Shown here one piece after another: positions 26,156 to 36,178 of a DNA stretch of 64,000 nt (the first letter of the stretch is position 1; every line of letters begins with the position of its first letter). Source of the stretch: Amycolatopsis oliviviridis (GTDB lineage Bacteria > Actinomycetota > Actinomycetes > Mycobacteriales > Pseudonocardiaceae). The stretch spans positions 186,001 through 250,000 of the forward strand of contig NZ_BNAY01000003.1 in NCBI RefSeq assembly GCF_014654365.1, in the 5' to 3' direction. A program made the translations under genes and the position numbers. The notes below the pieces were generated by a model. It did no database searches and was not told the origin of the DNA. It saw nothing but the letters and a program-made list of their open reading frames with translations.

Positions 26156-26812
26156 TCACCCGGCGGCCCAGTCGGCGCGGGTGTGCCGCAGATGGGTGTG
26201 CATCAGGTTCTCCAAGGCGTCCCAGTCCCTCGCTGCGATCGCAGCAAGGATCTCCCGATGTTCGCCGGCAGCTCCGGTGAGCCTGCCGCTTTCCGCCAGC
26301 TTCTCCAGGCCGTACAGCCGGGTCTGGTCGCGCAGGTTGGCGATACTCTCCAGCAACCGGCGGTTGCCCGCGAGCGAGAGAAGGGCCAGGTGGAACCGCC
26401 TGTCCGCTTCAAGGAAGCTGGCGACATCGCCCGCGCGAGCGGCGCGCTCGATCTCTCCGGCCAGGTCGCCGAGGCGCTCAAGGTCCGCCGGCCCCGCTTT
26501 CGCGGCCGCGGACAACGTGCCCGGCACCTCCAGGAGCTGACGCATCTCGTAGATCTCGTCGAGGTCTTGCTCCTCCATCGCCACCACCCGGTAGCCCCGG
26601 TTCCGCACAGGTTCCATCAGCCCCTGGTTCACCAACGTCAACAACGCTTCTCGCACCGGACTGCTGGACACGCCCAGCCGCGTCGCCAGCGCAGCCGCGG
26701 AGTAGATGTCACCCGGCCGGAGTTCACCGGACACCATCGCCTGCCGAACCACCTCGAGAACCTGGTCCCGCAGGCTCGTGTACTGCAGGCGAACGGCTCC
26801 GTTCTCCGTCAA
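26156..26812 (-). CDS. GntR-family regulator (FCD branch) of the molybdenum-enzyme operon
   Basis: 218 residues from a TTG start with AAGGGGG six bases upstream. Winged-helix domain 10-75 (LRPGDIYSAAALATRLGVSSSPVREALLTLV) and FCD domain with metal-site pattern EADRRFHLALLSLAGN and GEHREILAAIAARD. It is divergent from the fusion oxidoreductase; two overlapping palindromes lie in the intergenic region, immediately before the oxidoreductase start. It probably represses that operon until an acid substrate appears. Confidence 0.9.
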   Translation of the reverse strand: MTENGAVRLQYTSLRDQVLEVVRQAMVSGELRPGDIYSAAALATRLGVSSSPVREALLTLVNQGLMEPVRNRGYRVVAMEEQDLDEIYEMRQLLEVPGTLSAAAKAGPADLERLGDLAGEIERAARAGDVASFLEADRRFHLALLSLAGNRRLLESIANLRDQTRLYGLEKLAESGRLTGAAGEHREILAAIAARDWDALENLMHTHLRHTRADWAAG

Positions 26813-26871
26813 GACCCACCCCCTTCATGCCACAGAGCTTGACTTCTCCACCCTCCGGGCGCATCTTACTC

Positions 26872-26904
26872 GTTACCGGCGAACGGTAACCGGTAGCCGG
26901 TTAC
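26872..26904. promoter_or_regulatory. Overlapping palindromic operators before the molybdenum-enzyme operon
   Basis: GTTACCG-N5-CGGTAAC (26872-26890) and GTAACCGG-TAG-CCGGTTAC (26886-26904) share five bases. The second ends one base before the AAGGAG ribosome binding site of the oxidoreductase gene. Such a pair is expected for a dimeric GntR regulator, here the divergent gene at 26812. Confidence 0.7.
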
Positions 26905-26917
26905 TAAGGAGTAACTT

Positions 26918-29900
26918 ATGACGGAGGCGTCTGAAGCTCGGGGTTACTGCACGTTGTGCCGCTCGCGGTGCGGAGCGGTCTACACGGTCGACAACGGCTT
27001 GCTCGTCAGCGCCCGGCCGGATCCCACGCACCCCACCGGGGCCGCCCTTTGCCCCAAAGGCAGGGCTGCTCCCGAACTCGTGCACTCCACCGAACGCTTG
27101 CGCGGTCCTTTACGGCGCACCACACCCAAATCCGATCCCGACCCGCGCTGGCGAGAGATCGGTTGGGAGGAAGCCATGACCGAGGTGGCCGAAAGACTGG
27201 GCACGATCCGGGCACGCGTTGGAGCGGAGGCGGTCGCCTTCTCCGTCACCTCCCCCAGCGGGACACCGATGTCGGACTCGATCGACTGGGTGGAACGGTT
27301 CATCCGGCGCTTCGGCAGCCCGAACACGCTGTATTCGACTGAGATCTGCAACTGGCACAAAGACTTCGCGCACGCCTTCACGTTCGGCAGTGCCCTGCCG
27401 GTCCCGGACTACGCGAACACCGATCTCGCTGTCCTGTGGGGTCACAACCCGGCGAAGTCCTGGTTGGCTCAATCCGCGGCGCTGGCCGAAGCACGCGCCC
27501 GCGGGGCGAAACTCGTCGTGATCGATCCTCGACGGTCCACGAGCGCGCTCCAAGCCGACCATTGGCTGCGAGTCCGCCCCGGGACCGACGGCGCCCTCGC
27601 TCTCGGAGTCGCCGAGCAGTTGCTCTCCACGCGAGGTCACGACGAGGCGTTCGTACGGGCGTGGACCAACGGACCGCTGCTGGTCCGGATCGACACCGGC
27701 AGGTTCCTCCAGGCGAAGGACATCGATCCCGGGCTATCCGGCCATGTGGTTTGGGACGAACCGGCGGGACGACCCGAACCGTTCGACACCACGCAGGCCG
27801 CCTCCCGACCGGAACGTTTCGCTCTGACGGGACGTCGACGAGTGGCCACCCGGACGGGGCCCGTGGACTGCGTGCCGGCGTTCGACCACTACGCCCAGGC
27901 GTGCAGTGCCTGGCCGCTGGACCGGACCGCGGCCGTGACCACGGTCGCCCCGGCCGCTATCGAGGCCTTCGCCACGGAACTGGCCACTGCTCAATCGGTT
28001 TCCTACGCCGCGTGGTCCGGCGTCGGCCAGCACACGAACGCCACCCAAACCGAGCGGGCGATCGCCACGCTCTACGCGCTCACCGGCAGCTTCGATGTCC
28101 CGGGCGGCAACGTGATCCTGCCCAAGCTTCCCGTCAACCCGGTGACCTCACCCGATCAGCTCGGCGAGCCGCAACGAGCCAAGGCTCTGGGACTGGACCG
28201 TTTCCCGCTGGGCCCGCCGGCACAAGGCTGGATCAACGCACGCGACTTCTGTCACGCGGTCCTCGAAGGCGAGCCCTACCCGGTACGCGCACTGGTGTCG
28301 TTCGGCGGAAACCTCCTGCTGTCGCAACCTGATCCACGGCGGACCGCGGAAGCGTTGCGCAGCCTGGACTTCGGTGTTCACCTCGACCTTTTCGAGAACC
28401 CCACCTCGCGGTTCGCGGACCTTCTTCTTCCCGTACAGACGCCTTGGGAACACGAGGCGATCAAGGTGGGTTTCGAGATCACCCGCGCCGCCCAGGAACG
28501 AGTCCAGCTGCGACCACGAATGACCGCTCCTGTCGGCGAAGCGCGTTCGGACACAGAAGTCGTCTTCGACCTGGCGGTACGGCTCGGATTCGAGGACGAC
28601 TTCTTCGGCGGCCACGTCGAGGACGGCTGGGACCACCAGCTCAGCCCGCTCGGCGTCACCGTCGAAGAACTCCGTCGCCGGCCCGACGGAATCGATCTGC
28701 CGCTGAAAACCCGCCACCGCAAGTACGCCGAGGAGTCGGGGGATGGGTCCGTGGCAGGGTTCGCCACGCCCACGCGCCGGGTCGAGCTGTACTCCGAGCG
28801 GCTCGCCGAGTACGGGCAGTCACCCGTTCCGGACGCGCACCCACCGGCATCCGATTCCCGGTATCCGCTCGTGCTCACCTGCGCCAAGAACGGCTACTTC
28901 TGCCATAGCCAGCACCACGGGATTTCTTCGCTACGGAAGCGTTTTCCCGAACCGGCCGTCGAGCTGAGCGCCGAACTCGCCCACGACCGCGGGATCGTGG
29001 ACGGGCAATGGGTCAACATCACGACCTCGCGAGCCACCATCCGGATGCGGGCGCGGGTCGACCCGGCGCTGCACCGCGACGTCGTCGTCGCCGAATACGG
29101 CTGGTGGCAGCCCGCGCCCGATCTGGCATTGCCGGGCTCGGACCCACTCGACGACGGCGGCACCAACTACAACCTGCTGATCGGTGACGAGGCACGCGAC
29201 CCGATCAGTGGCTCCGTGGGCTTGCGCTCGACTTTCTGCGACATCCAAGCGGACGAGCCGGCGCCCTGGACGGCCCAGCGTGAATTCGTGGTCGAGAACA
29301 CCGTCTTCGAAACGGACGAGATCATGTCCGTCGAACTGCGTCCCGCCGATGACGATCCGCTGCCGGCGTTCCGCGCCGGACAGCACGTAACGGTGGCCTG
29401 GCGCGATGATCCCGGACTTACCCGGAGCTATTCCCTCATCGGGGCCGCTACGGAAGCACACACCACATACGCGCTCGCGGTACGGCTGGTCGACGGCGGC
29501 AGCTTCTCCCCGACTGTCCACGAGCGGCTGCGTCCCGGCGAAAGGGTGCTGGTAACGCCACCATCCGGTGGCTTCGCCATCCCAGTCACCCATACGCGAC
29601 CGATCGTGCTCCTGGCCGCCGGAATCGGCATCACTCCGTTCCTGGGCTACCTCGAAACCCTCGCCGAGCTGCCTGCGACCGCGCCCGAGGTCGTCCTGCA
29701 CTACGGCAACCGGAACGGTGCGAGCCACGCGTTCCGCGAACGGCTCGCCGCACTTGCCGCGATACTCCCCTCCGTTCACATCGTCGACCACTACAGCCGC
29801 CCTGCCCCGGGAGACCGCTATGACGCACGTGGGCGGATTTCGGCAGGAAGTGTCGATGCCGCACTGATCCGCAAGCGTGCGCGCTTCTACCTGTGCGGAC

Positions 29901-30274
29901 CCGAAACCATGCTCGACGAGGTGATCACCGGGCTCGTCTCGCGAGGAGTCCCGCGGTTCGACGTCTTCAGCGAGAAGTTCCACGCGCGGCCCGCGCCGAT
30001 CCGGATTCCCGATGACGCCACCGCGATCGTGAGGTTCGCGCGTACCGGACGTGAGGTCACCTGGGCCAAGTCCGACGGCACGCTGCTGCAGCTGGCCGAG
30101 AAGAGCGGGATCTCGATGCCGAGCGGCTGTCGCGTCGGCCAGTGCGAGAGCTGTTCGGTCCCCGTGCTCGACGGGACGGTCTCACATCTCGCCACGCCCT
30201 CCGAGGACCTCCCCGACGACCACTGCCTCACCTGTCAATCCGTGCCGACATCAGACCTTGTGCTCGACGCGTGA
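26918..30274 (+). CDS. Molybdopterin oxidoreductase fused to a PDR-type FMN/NAD(P)H/[2Fe-2S] reductase
   Basis: 1118 residues. Residues 1-770 are a DMSO-reductase-family (bis-MGD) catalytic subunit: the N-terminal [4Fe-4S] ligands C11, C14, C18 and C45, then a likely Mo ligand C144 (STEICNWHK), and the C-terminal cofactor domain (GTNYNLLIGDEARDPISG). From about 785 a phthalate-dioxygenase-reductase-like module follows: flavin motif RSYSLIG (about 833), nucleotide motif AAGIGITPF (about 900), YLCGPETM (about 990) and plant-type [2Fe-2S] ligands C1071, C1076, C1079 and C1103 or C1106. The protein should pass electrons between NAD(P)H and substrate in one chain, and has no export signal. Nitrate or another oxidised nitrogen compound is possible, but the substrate is not evident. 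AAGGAG precedes the ATG. Confidence 0.9.
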   Translation: MTEASEARGYCTLCRSRCGAVYTVDNGLLVSARPDPTHPTGAALCPKGRAAPELVHSTERLRGPLRRTTPKSDPDPRWREIGWEEAMTEVAERLGTIRARVGAEAVAFSVTSPSGTPMSDSIDWVERFIRRFGSPNTLYSTEICNWHKDFAHAFTFGSALPVPDYANTDLAVLWGHNPAKSWLAQSAALAEARARGAKLVVIDPRRSTSALQADHWLRVRPGTDGALALGVAEQLLSTRGHDEAFVRAWTNGPLLVRIDTGRFLQAKDIDPGLSGHVVWDEPAGRPEPFDTTQAASRPERFALTGRRRVATRTGPVDCVPAFDHYAQACSAWPLDRTAAVTTVAPAAIEAFATELATAQSVSYAAWSGVGQHTNATQTERAIATLYALTGSFDVPGGNVILPKLPVNPVTSPDQLGEPQRAKALGLDRFPLGPPAQGWINARDFCHAVLEGEPYPVRALVSFGGNLLLSQPDPRRTAEALRSLDFGVHLDLFENPTSRFADLLLPVQTPWEHEAIKVGFEITRAAQERVQLRPRMTAPVGEARSDTEVVFDLAVRLGFEDDFFGGHVEDGWDHQLSPLGVTVEELRRRPDGIDLPLKTRHRKYAEESGDGSVAGFATPTRRVELYSERLAEYGQSPVPDAHPPASDSRYPLVLTCAKNGYFCHSQHHGISSLRKRFPEPAVELSAELAHDRGIVDGQWVNITTSRATIRMRARVDPALHRDVVVAEYGWWQPAPDLALPGSDPLDDGGTNYNLLIGDEARDPISGSVGLRSTFCDIQADEPAPWTAQREFVVENTVFETDEIMSVELRPADDDPLPAFRAGQHVTVAWRDDPGLTRSYSLIGAATEAHTTYALAVRLVDGGSFSPTVHERLRPGERVLVTPPSGGFAIPVTHTRPIVLLAAGIGITPFLGYLETLAELPATAPEVVLHYGNRNGASHAFRERLAALAAILPSVHIVDHYSRPAPGDRYDARGRISAGSVDAALIRKRARFYLCGPETMLDEVITGLVSRGVPRFDVFSEKFHARPAPIRIPDDATAIVRFARTGREVTWAKSDGTLLQLAEKSGISMPSGCRVGQCESCSVPVLDGTVSHLATPSEDLPDDHCLTCQSVPTSDLVLDA

Positions 30275-30290
30275 ACGAGAAAGGACCGCC

Positions 30291-31253
30291 GTGTACGCCG
30301 TCTCCGCCGAGGAAACCGCCGCCGCATTGCCCTTCGGCGCGCTGATTCCCGCCCTTCGCGAAGGTCTTGCTCGCGGGGCCGTCACTCCCCCACGCCATCA
30401 CCACCAGATCGACGAGACGGCAGGCTCCACGTTGCTGCTGATGCCTTCCTGGCGCCCAGGTGGCCTGCTCGGAGTCAAGCTGGTGAACGTCTTCCCCGAA
30501 AACAGTGCGAGTGGCCGCCCCGCGCTGTCCTCGGCCTACGTTCTCGCCAGTGCGGACACCGGGGAACACCTCGGGATCATCGACGGGAACGAACTGACCC
30601 GTCGGCGCACGGTCGCCACCGCGGCACTCGCCTCCTCTTACCTCGCTCGTCCGGACAGCCGCGTCCACCTCGTGGTCGGCGCCGGCCATATCGGATCGCT
30701 CGCCGCCGAGGCCCACGCGGCCGTACTCGACATCCGCACCGTCCTCGTGCACGACCAGCGTCGCGAAGCCGCCGCGGCCTTGGTCGCCAGGCTCCGAGAG
30801 TCCAGTGTGGACGCCCACGTCGCCGACGACCTCGACACGGCGATCCCCCGGGCCGACGTGATCTCGTGCGCCACACTCGCCACCAGCCCGATCATCCGAG
30901 GTGAGCTGCTGACCCCTGGCACGCATCTCGACCTCGTCGGCAGCTTCCGCCGGGACATGCGCGAAGCCGACGACACCTGCCTGACCCGCGGATCGCTGTA
31001 CGTCGACAGCGAGATCGCACTCGACGAGTCCGGCGACCTCACCCAGCCCCTCGTCGACGGCATCATCACCCGCGATGCCGTAGTGGCCACCCTCCCGCAG
31101 CTCTGCCGCAGGGAAGCACTCGGCCGCAGGGATGACCACCAGATCACCGTGTTCAAGGCAGTGGGAACAGCGCTGGCCGACTTGGCGGCCGCGGCCCTCG
31201 TCCATCGCAGCCGTGTCCAGCCGGCCGGTCGACCCCCTGGGAGCTCCGCATGA
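30291..31253 (+). CDS. Ornithine cyclodeaminase/mu-crystallin family enzyme
   Basis: 320 residues from the GTG at 30291 with AAAGGA upstream; the longer open frame belongs to the preceding gene. The Rossmann motif is VVGAGHIGSLAAEAHAAV, and the family signature LLGVKLVNVFPENSASGRPALSSAYVL with RRRTVATAA is complete. Members are ornithine cyclodeaminase, L-alanine dehydrogenase (archaeal) and Delta1-pyrroline-2-carboxylate or ketimine reductase. The last is the most common activity in such clusters. It overlaps the transporter by four bases (ATGA). Confidence 0.88.
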   Translation: MYAVSAEETAAALPFGALIPALREGLARGAVTPPRHHHQIDETAGSTLLLMPSWRPGGLLGVKLVNVFPENSASGRPALSSAYVLASADTGEHLGIIDGNELTRRRTVATAALASSYLARPDSRVHLVVGAGHIGSLAAEAHAAVLDIRTVLVHDQRREAAAALVARLRESSVDAHVADDLDTAIPRADVISCATLATSPIIRGELLTPGTHLDLVGSFRRDMREADDTCLTRGSLYVDSEIALDESGDLTQPLVDGIITRDAVVATLPQLCRREALGRRDDHQITVFKAVGTALADLAAAALVHRSRVQPAGRPPGSSA

Positions 31254-32689
31254 CATCGTCCGATTCAGCATTCATCACCGAGCCGCCCCGCGGCCGTCTG
31301 GCACGCATCGCCACCCGCAGTGCGGCCTGGTCTGAAAAATGGTTCCCCAACACACTCGTCTTCGCGCTACTCACCGTCGCGGTCGTCGCTGTCGCCGCGA
31401 TGGGGATCGGTTCGTCACCCGCCAAGGTCGCGACCGTGTTCGGGGACGGGTTCTGGGATCTGATCCCCTTCACCATGCAGATGGCCATGGTCGCCATCGG
31501 CGGTTACGTCGTCGCCACCGCCGGGCCGGTCCGCAAAGCCATCACCCGGCTGGCCCGCATCCCCGGCAACCCGCGCGCGGCCATCGCCATGGTCGCCGCG
31601 GTCAGCCTGCTGTCGGCGCTCCTGAACTGGGGGTTCAGCCTCATCTTCAGCGCGCTTCTGGTGCGGCGGCTCGCGGAACGGCACGAGCTGCGCATGGACT
31701 ATCGGGCCGCGTCCGCCGCCGCGTATCTCGGCCTCGGCGGAAGCTGGGCGCTCGGTCTCAGCTCCTCCGCCGCGCAACTCCAGGCCAACCCCGCCAGTAT
31801 CCCCCAATCGCTGCTCCCGGTCACCGGCGTCATCCCCTTCCGAGAGACCATCTTCACCTGGCAGTCCCTCTTACTCGCCGCGGTCGTGGTGATCGTGTGC
31901 GTGATCGTCGCGTTCCTGACGGCTCCTCGCGCGTCGGCCGCGCGCACCGCGGCGGATCTGGGCATCGACCCGCGTGATCCCGTCGAGGACGACACTCCGC
32001 GGTCACGCCCCGGCGAATGGCTCGAGTACAGCCCGCTGCTGACGATCGTCGTCGTCGCCCTGGTCGGAGGCTGGGCCGTTCAGGAGTTCGCCGACAACGA
32101 CCCCATCGTCGCGATCTCCGGCCTCAACACCTACAACCTGCTCTTCCTCACGCTCGGGCTGCTGCTGCATTGGCGCCCGCGCCGATTCCTCTCGGCGGTC
32201 ACCAAAGCGGTCCCCGCCACCGGCGGTGTCCTCATCCAGTTCCCGTTCTACGCCGGGATCGCCGCGATCATGACCAAGGCGACCGACAGTGCCGGCACGT
32301 CGATCTCCCATCACCTCGCCGCGATCTTCACCTCCGCGGGCAACGACACCACGTTCCCGCTGTTGATCGGGGTCTACTCGGTGGTGCTCGGCTTCGTGAT
32401 CCCCTCGGGCGGCGGTAAATGGATCATCGAGGCGCCGTATGTGATGCAGGCCGCGAACGACGCGCACGTGAACCTCGGCTGGACGGTCCAGGTCTACAAC
32501 GCCAGCGAGGCCCTGCCCAATCTGATCAATCCCTTCTGGATGTTGCCCTTGCTCGGGGTTCTTTCCCTCAAGGCACGCGACATCGTCGGTTACACGTTCG
32601 TCTATCTCGTCGTGTTGTTCCCGATCGTGCTCGGGTTGCTGACGTTGCTGTCGGCGACCTTGCCCTACCACCCGCCCATCCTGCCCTGA
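31250..32689 (+). CDS. AtoE-type short-chain fatty acid transporter
   Basis: 479 residues, about twelve membrane segments. Family features are FPNTLVFALLTVAVV near the start, LLNWGFSLIFSALLVR, an AAAYLGLGGSWALGLSSSAA stretch, IPSGGGKWIIEAPYV and the late NPFWMLPLLGV. AtoE proteins import acetoacetate and short fatty acids. In this operon it may bring in the carboxylate handled by the molybdenum enzyme. Codon 208 is TTA (31871), rare in this genome type and possibly bldA-dependent. Confidence 0.88.
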   Translation: MTSSDSAFITEPPRGRLARIATRSAAWSEKWFPNTLVFALLTVAVVAVAAMGIGSSPAKVATVFGDGFWDLIPFTMQMAMVAIGGYVVATAGPVRKAITRLARIPGNPRAAIAMVAAVSLLSALLNWGFSLIFSALLVRRLAERHELRMDYRAASAAAYLGLGGSWALGLSSSAAQLQANPASIPQSLLPVTGVIPFRETIFTWQSLLLAAVVVIVCVIVAFLTAPRASAARTAADLGIDPRDPVEDDTPRSRPGEWLEYSPLLTIVVVALVGGWAVQEFADNDPIVAISGLNTYNLLFLTLGLLLHWRPRRFLSAVTKAVPATGGVLIQFPFYAGIAAIMTKATDSAGTSISHHLAAIFTSAGNDTTFPLLIGVYSVVLGFVIPSGGGKWIIEAPYVMQAANDAHVNLGWTVQVYNASEALPNLINPFWMLPLLGVLSLKARDIVGYTFVYLVVLFPIVLGLLTLLSATLPYHPPILP

Positions 32690-33864
<1,175 letters not shown>

Positions 33865-33924
33865 AACCGTCAGTAGGATTTATCAACGGCCATGGATCAT
33901 AGAACCATTCAAGGAGTTCCCCGC

Positions 33925-34350
33925 ATGTCCGACACCACCATGTCCGAGGCCGCCACCGTGGTCAGGCGGTTCTACGACACACTGAGCACCGGCGACCTGA
34001 CCGTCGTCGACGAAGTGCTCGCCTCCGGCTGGGAGGCCGTGCCCGCGCTGAGCGCCGACGGCCCCGAGGGCTGGAAGGCCACCGTCGCCTACCTGCGCGC
34101 GGCGCTCAGCGACCTCGAACTCGTCATCGAGGACGTCGTCGTGGACGGTGACCGGGTCGCCGTGAGCAGCACGTGCCGCGGGGTCCACACCGGCGAACTG
34201 CTGGGCGTGGCCGGGACCGGGCGCCAGGTCGAATTCTCGGCCATCGATGTCCACCGGCTGGAGCACGGCCGGATCGTGTGGAGCAGGCATCTGGAGGACC
34301 ACTTCGGTCTCGCTCACCAAATCGGGCTCACCTTCACCCCGACGTCCTGA
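33925..34350 (+). CDS. SnoaL-like polyketide-cyclase-fold protein
   Basis: 141 residues from the ATG at 33925 (AAGGAG eight bases before). The family pattern is clear: VVRRFYDTLSTGDLTVVDEVLA start, VAVSSTCRGVHTGELLGV, a GRQVEFSAIDVHRLEHGRIVWSRH strand pair and short C-terminus. SnoaL folds serve as cyclases, hydrolases or ligand carriers; the role here is unknown. It is the last intact gene of island B before the remnant zone. Confidence 0.82.
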   Translation: MSDTTMSEAATVVRRFYDTLSTGDLTVVDEVLASGWEAVPALSADGPEGWKATVAYLRAALSDLELVIEDVVVDGDRVAVSSTCRGVHTGELLGVAGTGRQVEFSAIDVHRLEHGRIVWSRHLEDHFGLAHQIGLTFTPTS

Positions 34351-34458
34351 GCACGGCACTGGCCGGGGAGACCGCGCTGATTCCCTCTGTCGCAAGAGGA
34401 ATGCTCAAGCTAGGGCTTCACCCATGATCAACCAGGGTCCTACCCCGCCTCTCAGACG

Positions 34459-34783
34459 TTATCGAGGGGTAAGGCAGAGGTGGGTTTTCACGGTGGAGAT
34501 GCCGATGAACAGGCACCCGGCGATCTCGGTGTTGTTGAGTCCTCACGCGGCAAGAACGAGGATGTCTCGTTCTCGGCTGGTGAGCCGGGTGAGACGGTGG
34601 TCTTGGGAAGGTGCGGGATGGGCGGCAAGGTAATGTCGCATCATCCGGTCGACCACGGTCGGTGCGAGCACACGGTCCCCGCGTAGCACGGCTCGCAGCG
34701 CAACGAGCATCTCTTCGCCGGTCGCGTCCTTGAGCAGGAACCCGCTCGCACCCGCCCTTGTCGCGGCGAGGACGTATTTCGTC
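34459..34783 (-). pseudogene. Remnant of a NarL/LuxR response regulator
   Basis: Reading leftward from 34783 the frame gives KYVLAATRAGASGFLLKD, the end of a receiver domain, then a linker and the LuxR helix-turn-helix (LTSRERDILVLAA, then GLNNTEIAGCLFIGISTVKTH). A TGA at 34543-34545 interrupts the HTH where CGA (Arg) is usual. The N-terminal receiver half is absent. This is a decayed fragment. Confidence 0.75.
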
Positions 34784-34834
34784 CACCGCTTCCGTATCGC
34801 CGTAACGCTTGCTCAGGTTCACTGCTTCGATCAT
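34784..34834 (-). pseudogene. N-terminal scrap of an ABC-transporter ATPase
   Basis: From the ATG at 34834 the frame reads MIEAVNLSKRYGDTEAVDEI, the standard opening strand pair of an ABC ATPase before its Walker A loop. It then runs directly into the response-regulator fragment in another frame, so two unrelated genes were joined by deletion. Confidence 0.6.
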
Positions 34835-34902
34835 GAAGCCACCGTGCTGCCAGGCGAAGGCGAAAACATCGGTTCGCGGGCCGGACCTGGTCGTACCCCA
34901 GG

Positions 34903-35216
34903 ACGACGGCGTGACGCTGTACTTCGTCGACGCGCAGCGGCGATTGCAGCCTGATGAGCGCAGGAGCGGCAGACTGGGTTCGATCGCCGACGCGCTCGCG
35001 CTCCTGTTCAGCGGAGCCGCTCCCGGCCAGGGCCTGCATACCGAAATCGCGCTGTCCGCGCTCCCCCGGGTCACGGTGACGACCGAACTAGGACTCATCC
35101 AGCTCAACCTTCCCCTGGCGCGCAGAGAGGTGTCGCCGTTGGGGATCGATCAGATCGTCTGCACCGCGCTCGGCGTCCATGTGCAGGGGGCGGTGCGCGC
35201 ACGGCGAAAGTGCGGC
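34903..35216 (+). pseudogene. Probable GerMN-domain lipoprotein fragment
   Basis: The frame reads DDGVTLYFVDAQRRLQPDER, then ADALALLFSGAAPGQGLHTEI and LNLPLARREVSPLGIDQIVC. This order (YFV..GRL, LL-GP-like, GLxT) resembles the GerMN domain of actinobacterial lipoproteins such as LpqB-type proteins. It has no signal peptide or start of its own and continues into unrelated sequence. Confidence 0.45.
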
Positions 35217-35222
35217 TCGGAT

Positions 35223-35516
35223 TCACCATCGGGACACCGAAGCGGACACGTCGCGGACATGCCCCTTGATCAAGTGAACGGACCGAGCGGGCACGAGATC
35301 GCCACCGACAAAAGCCGCAATCGTCAGGTCGACCGCGGGTGCTCCCGAAGGGCGCGACCCAAACCAGGACGCCAAGCCGGAGAGCAAGGGCGAGACATTG
35401 CCGAACCCGAAGAGGAACGTCAGCCCCAACCACCCTGCCACCGTCGTGCTCACCGACACTGTCGGATCGCGTCGCTCCTGTACCAGCATCGTCCGCACAA
35501 CCTGACGAGGTAGCAT
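35223..35516 (-). CDS. Hypothetical protein or gene fragment with one or two hydrophobic segments
   Basis: 97 residues if started at the ATG at 35516. It shows VAGWLGLTFLFGFGNVSPLLSGLASWF, which could span the membrane, and a soluble end. No family is recognised and the ribosome binding site is weak. Given the decayed surroundings it may be another remnant. Confidence 0.35.
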   Translation of the reverse strand: MLPRQVVRTMLVQERRDPTVSVSTTVAGWLGLTFLFGFGNVSPLLSGLASWFGSRPSGAPAVDLTIAAFVGGDLVPARSVHLIKGHVRDVSASVSRW

Positions 35517-35532
35517 TTCAAGGTTGGCGACC

Positions 35533-35702
35533 AAGCGACAGAACCCGGCATCCCGCGAGCCCGAGACGCGCCCGAGACGCGCCCGAGAGGTCAGAAACAG
35601 TCCGATACCTGGCGACACTCCTCGACAGGCGGACACCTCGCGACCAGACGAAAAGGTCTTGTCCAACATCACTCAACACCATCCGACACGCCCAGGTGCC
35701 GA
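35533..35702 (+). repeat. Right-end arm of island B, conserved with 25695-25853
   Basis: It aligns with the island A arm from GCGACAGAACCC through CCAGGTGCCGA, with one extra 12-base copy of GACGCGCCCGAG. The CGACA-type motifs are retained but some have drifted (CGATAC, CAACAC). Two elements with the same right end imply the same integrase specificity. Confidence 0.75.
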
Positions 35703-35748
35703 CTCTTAACCACAGGGTTCGGGGTTCGAGTCCCTGATGGCGCACAGT
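35703..35748 (+). repeat. att-type direct repeat, copy 3 (right end of island B)
   Basis: 46-base copy of the tRNA-Lys 3' half with CACAGGG in place of CAGCGGG, a two-base change that would disturb the anticodon-stem half. It is an attR-like junction, not a tRNA gene. Confidence 0.9.
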
Positions 35749-35757
35749 TCCGATACG

Positions 35758-35810
35758 AAGCCCACCAACGGTTTTATCCCGAGTTTTTCGGGTGCCGTCG
35801 GTGGGCTTTG
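35758..35810 (+). terminator. Terminator at junction copy 3
   Basis: GAAGCCCACCAACGG pairs with CCGTCGGTGGGCTTT; an inner CCCGA/TCGGG hairpin also forms. The remaining 170 bases to 35981 show no further gene. Confidence 0.7.
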
Positions 35811-35980
35811 ATCGTTCGTGCAGCCCGAGGGCAGTCGGTGTCACCTCGATCCAGTTACCGACCGCCACCAGCCGTACCCGCGATGACCCGCTGCGCTGCT
35901 GGGCCGTGTTCCCCTAAAGCCGAACGACCGCCGCGTTGCCCTCTCCTCTTCCTGCGAGTTACTCCGTTTGAAGTACCCCG

Positions 35981-36124
35981 TTACCGATGCTCGACCCACC
36001 AGCTGATCGCGGTGATGATCAGTCCGCCGCAACCGCTGACGAGCCCCTTCAGCAACGCGAGCGCGATCTCCGCACCTGCCCGCCGCCACGGGCGCTGCGA
36101 CTGTTCAACCTTCTTTTCAACCAT
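35981..36124 (-). CDS. 47-residue single-span membrane peptide
   Basis: The ATG at 36124 has GGAGG seven bases upstream, strong support that this small frame is translated. The N-terminus is charged (MVEKKVEQSQRPWRR), followed by a helix of about 24 hydrophobic residues (EIALALLKGLVSGCGGLIIT) and the end ISWWVEHR. No family is recognised. It is divergent from the Z1-like gene and shares its operator region, so the two may form one functional unit, for example a membrane-acting effector with its controller. That role is speculative. Confidence 0.65.
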   Translation of the reverse strand: MVEKKVEQSQRPWRRAGAEIALALLKGLVSGCGGLIITAISWWVEHR

Positions 36125-36178
36125 GACCGTTCCTCCTTGGCGTGTGTCGATGCAGGTCAGGCTGCCATCCGAGCTGAT

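Noticed and set aside
34543..34545. Selenocysteine TGA in the LuxR fragment
   Set aside because: The residue aligns with an arginine in the HTH and the gene lacks its N-terminus; a CGA to TGA decay is the natural reading.
35104..35433. 109-codon minus-strand frame over the remnant zone
   Set aside because: It conflicts with the more protein-like frame at 35223-35516 and shows no domain.
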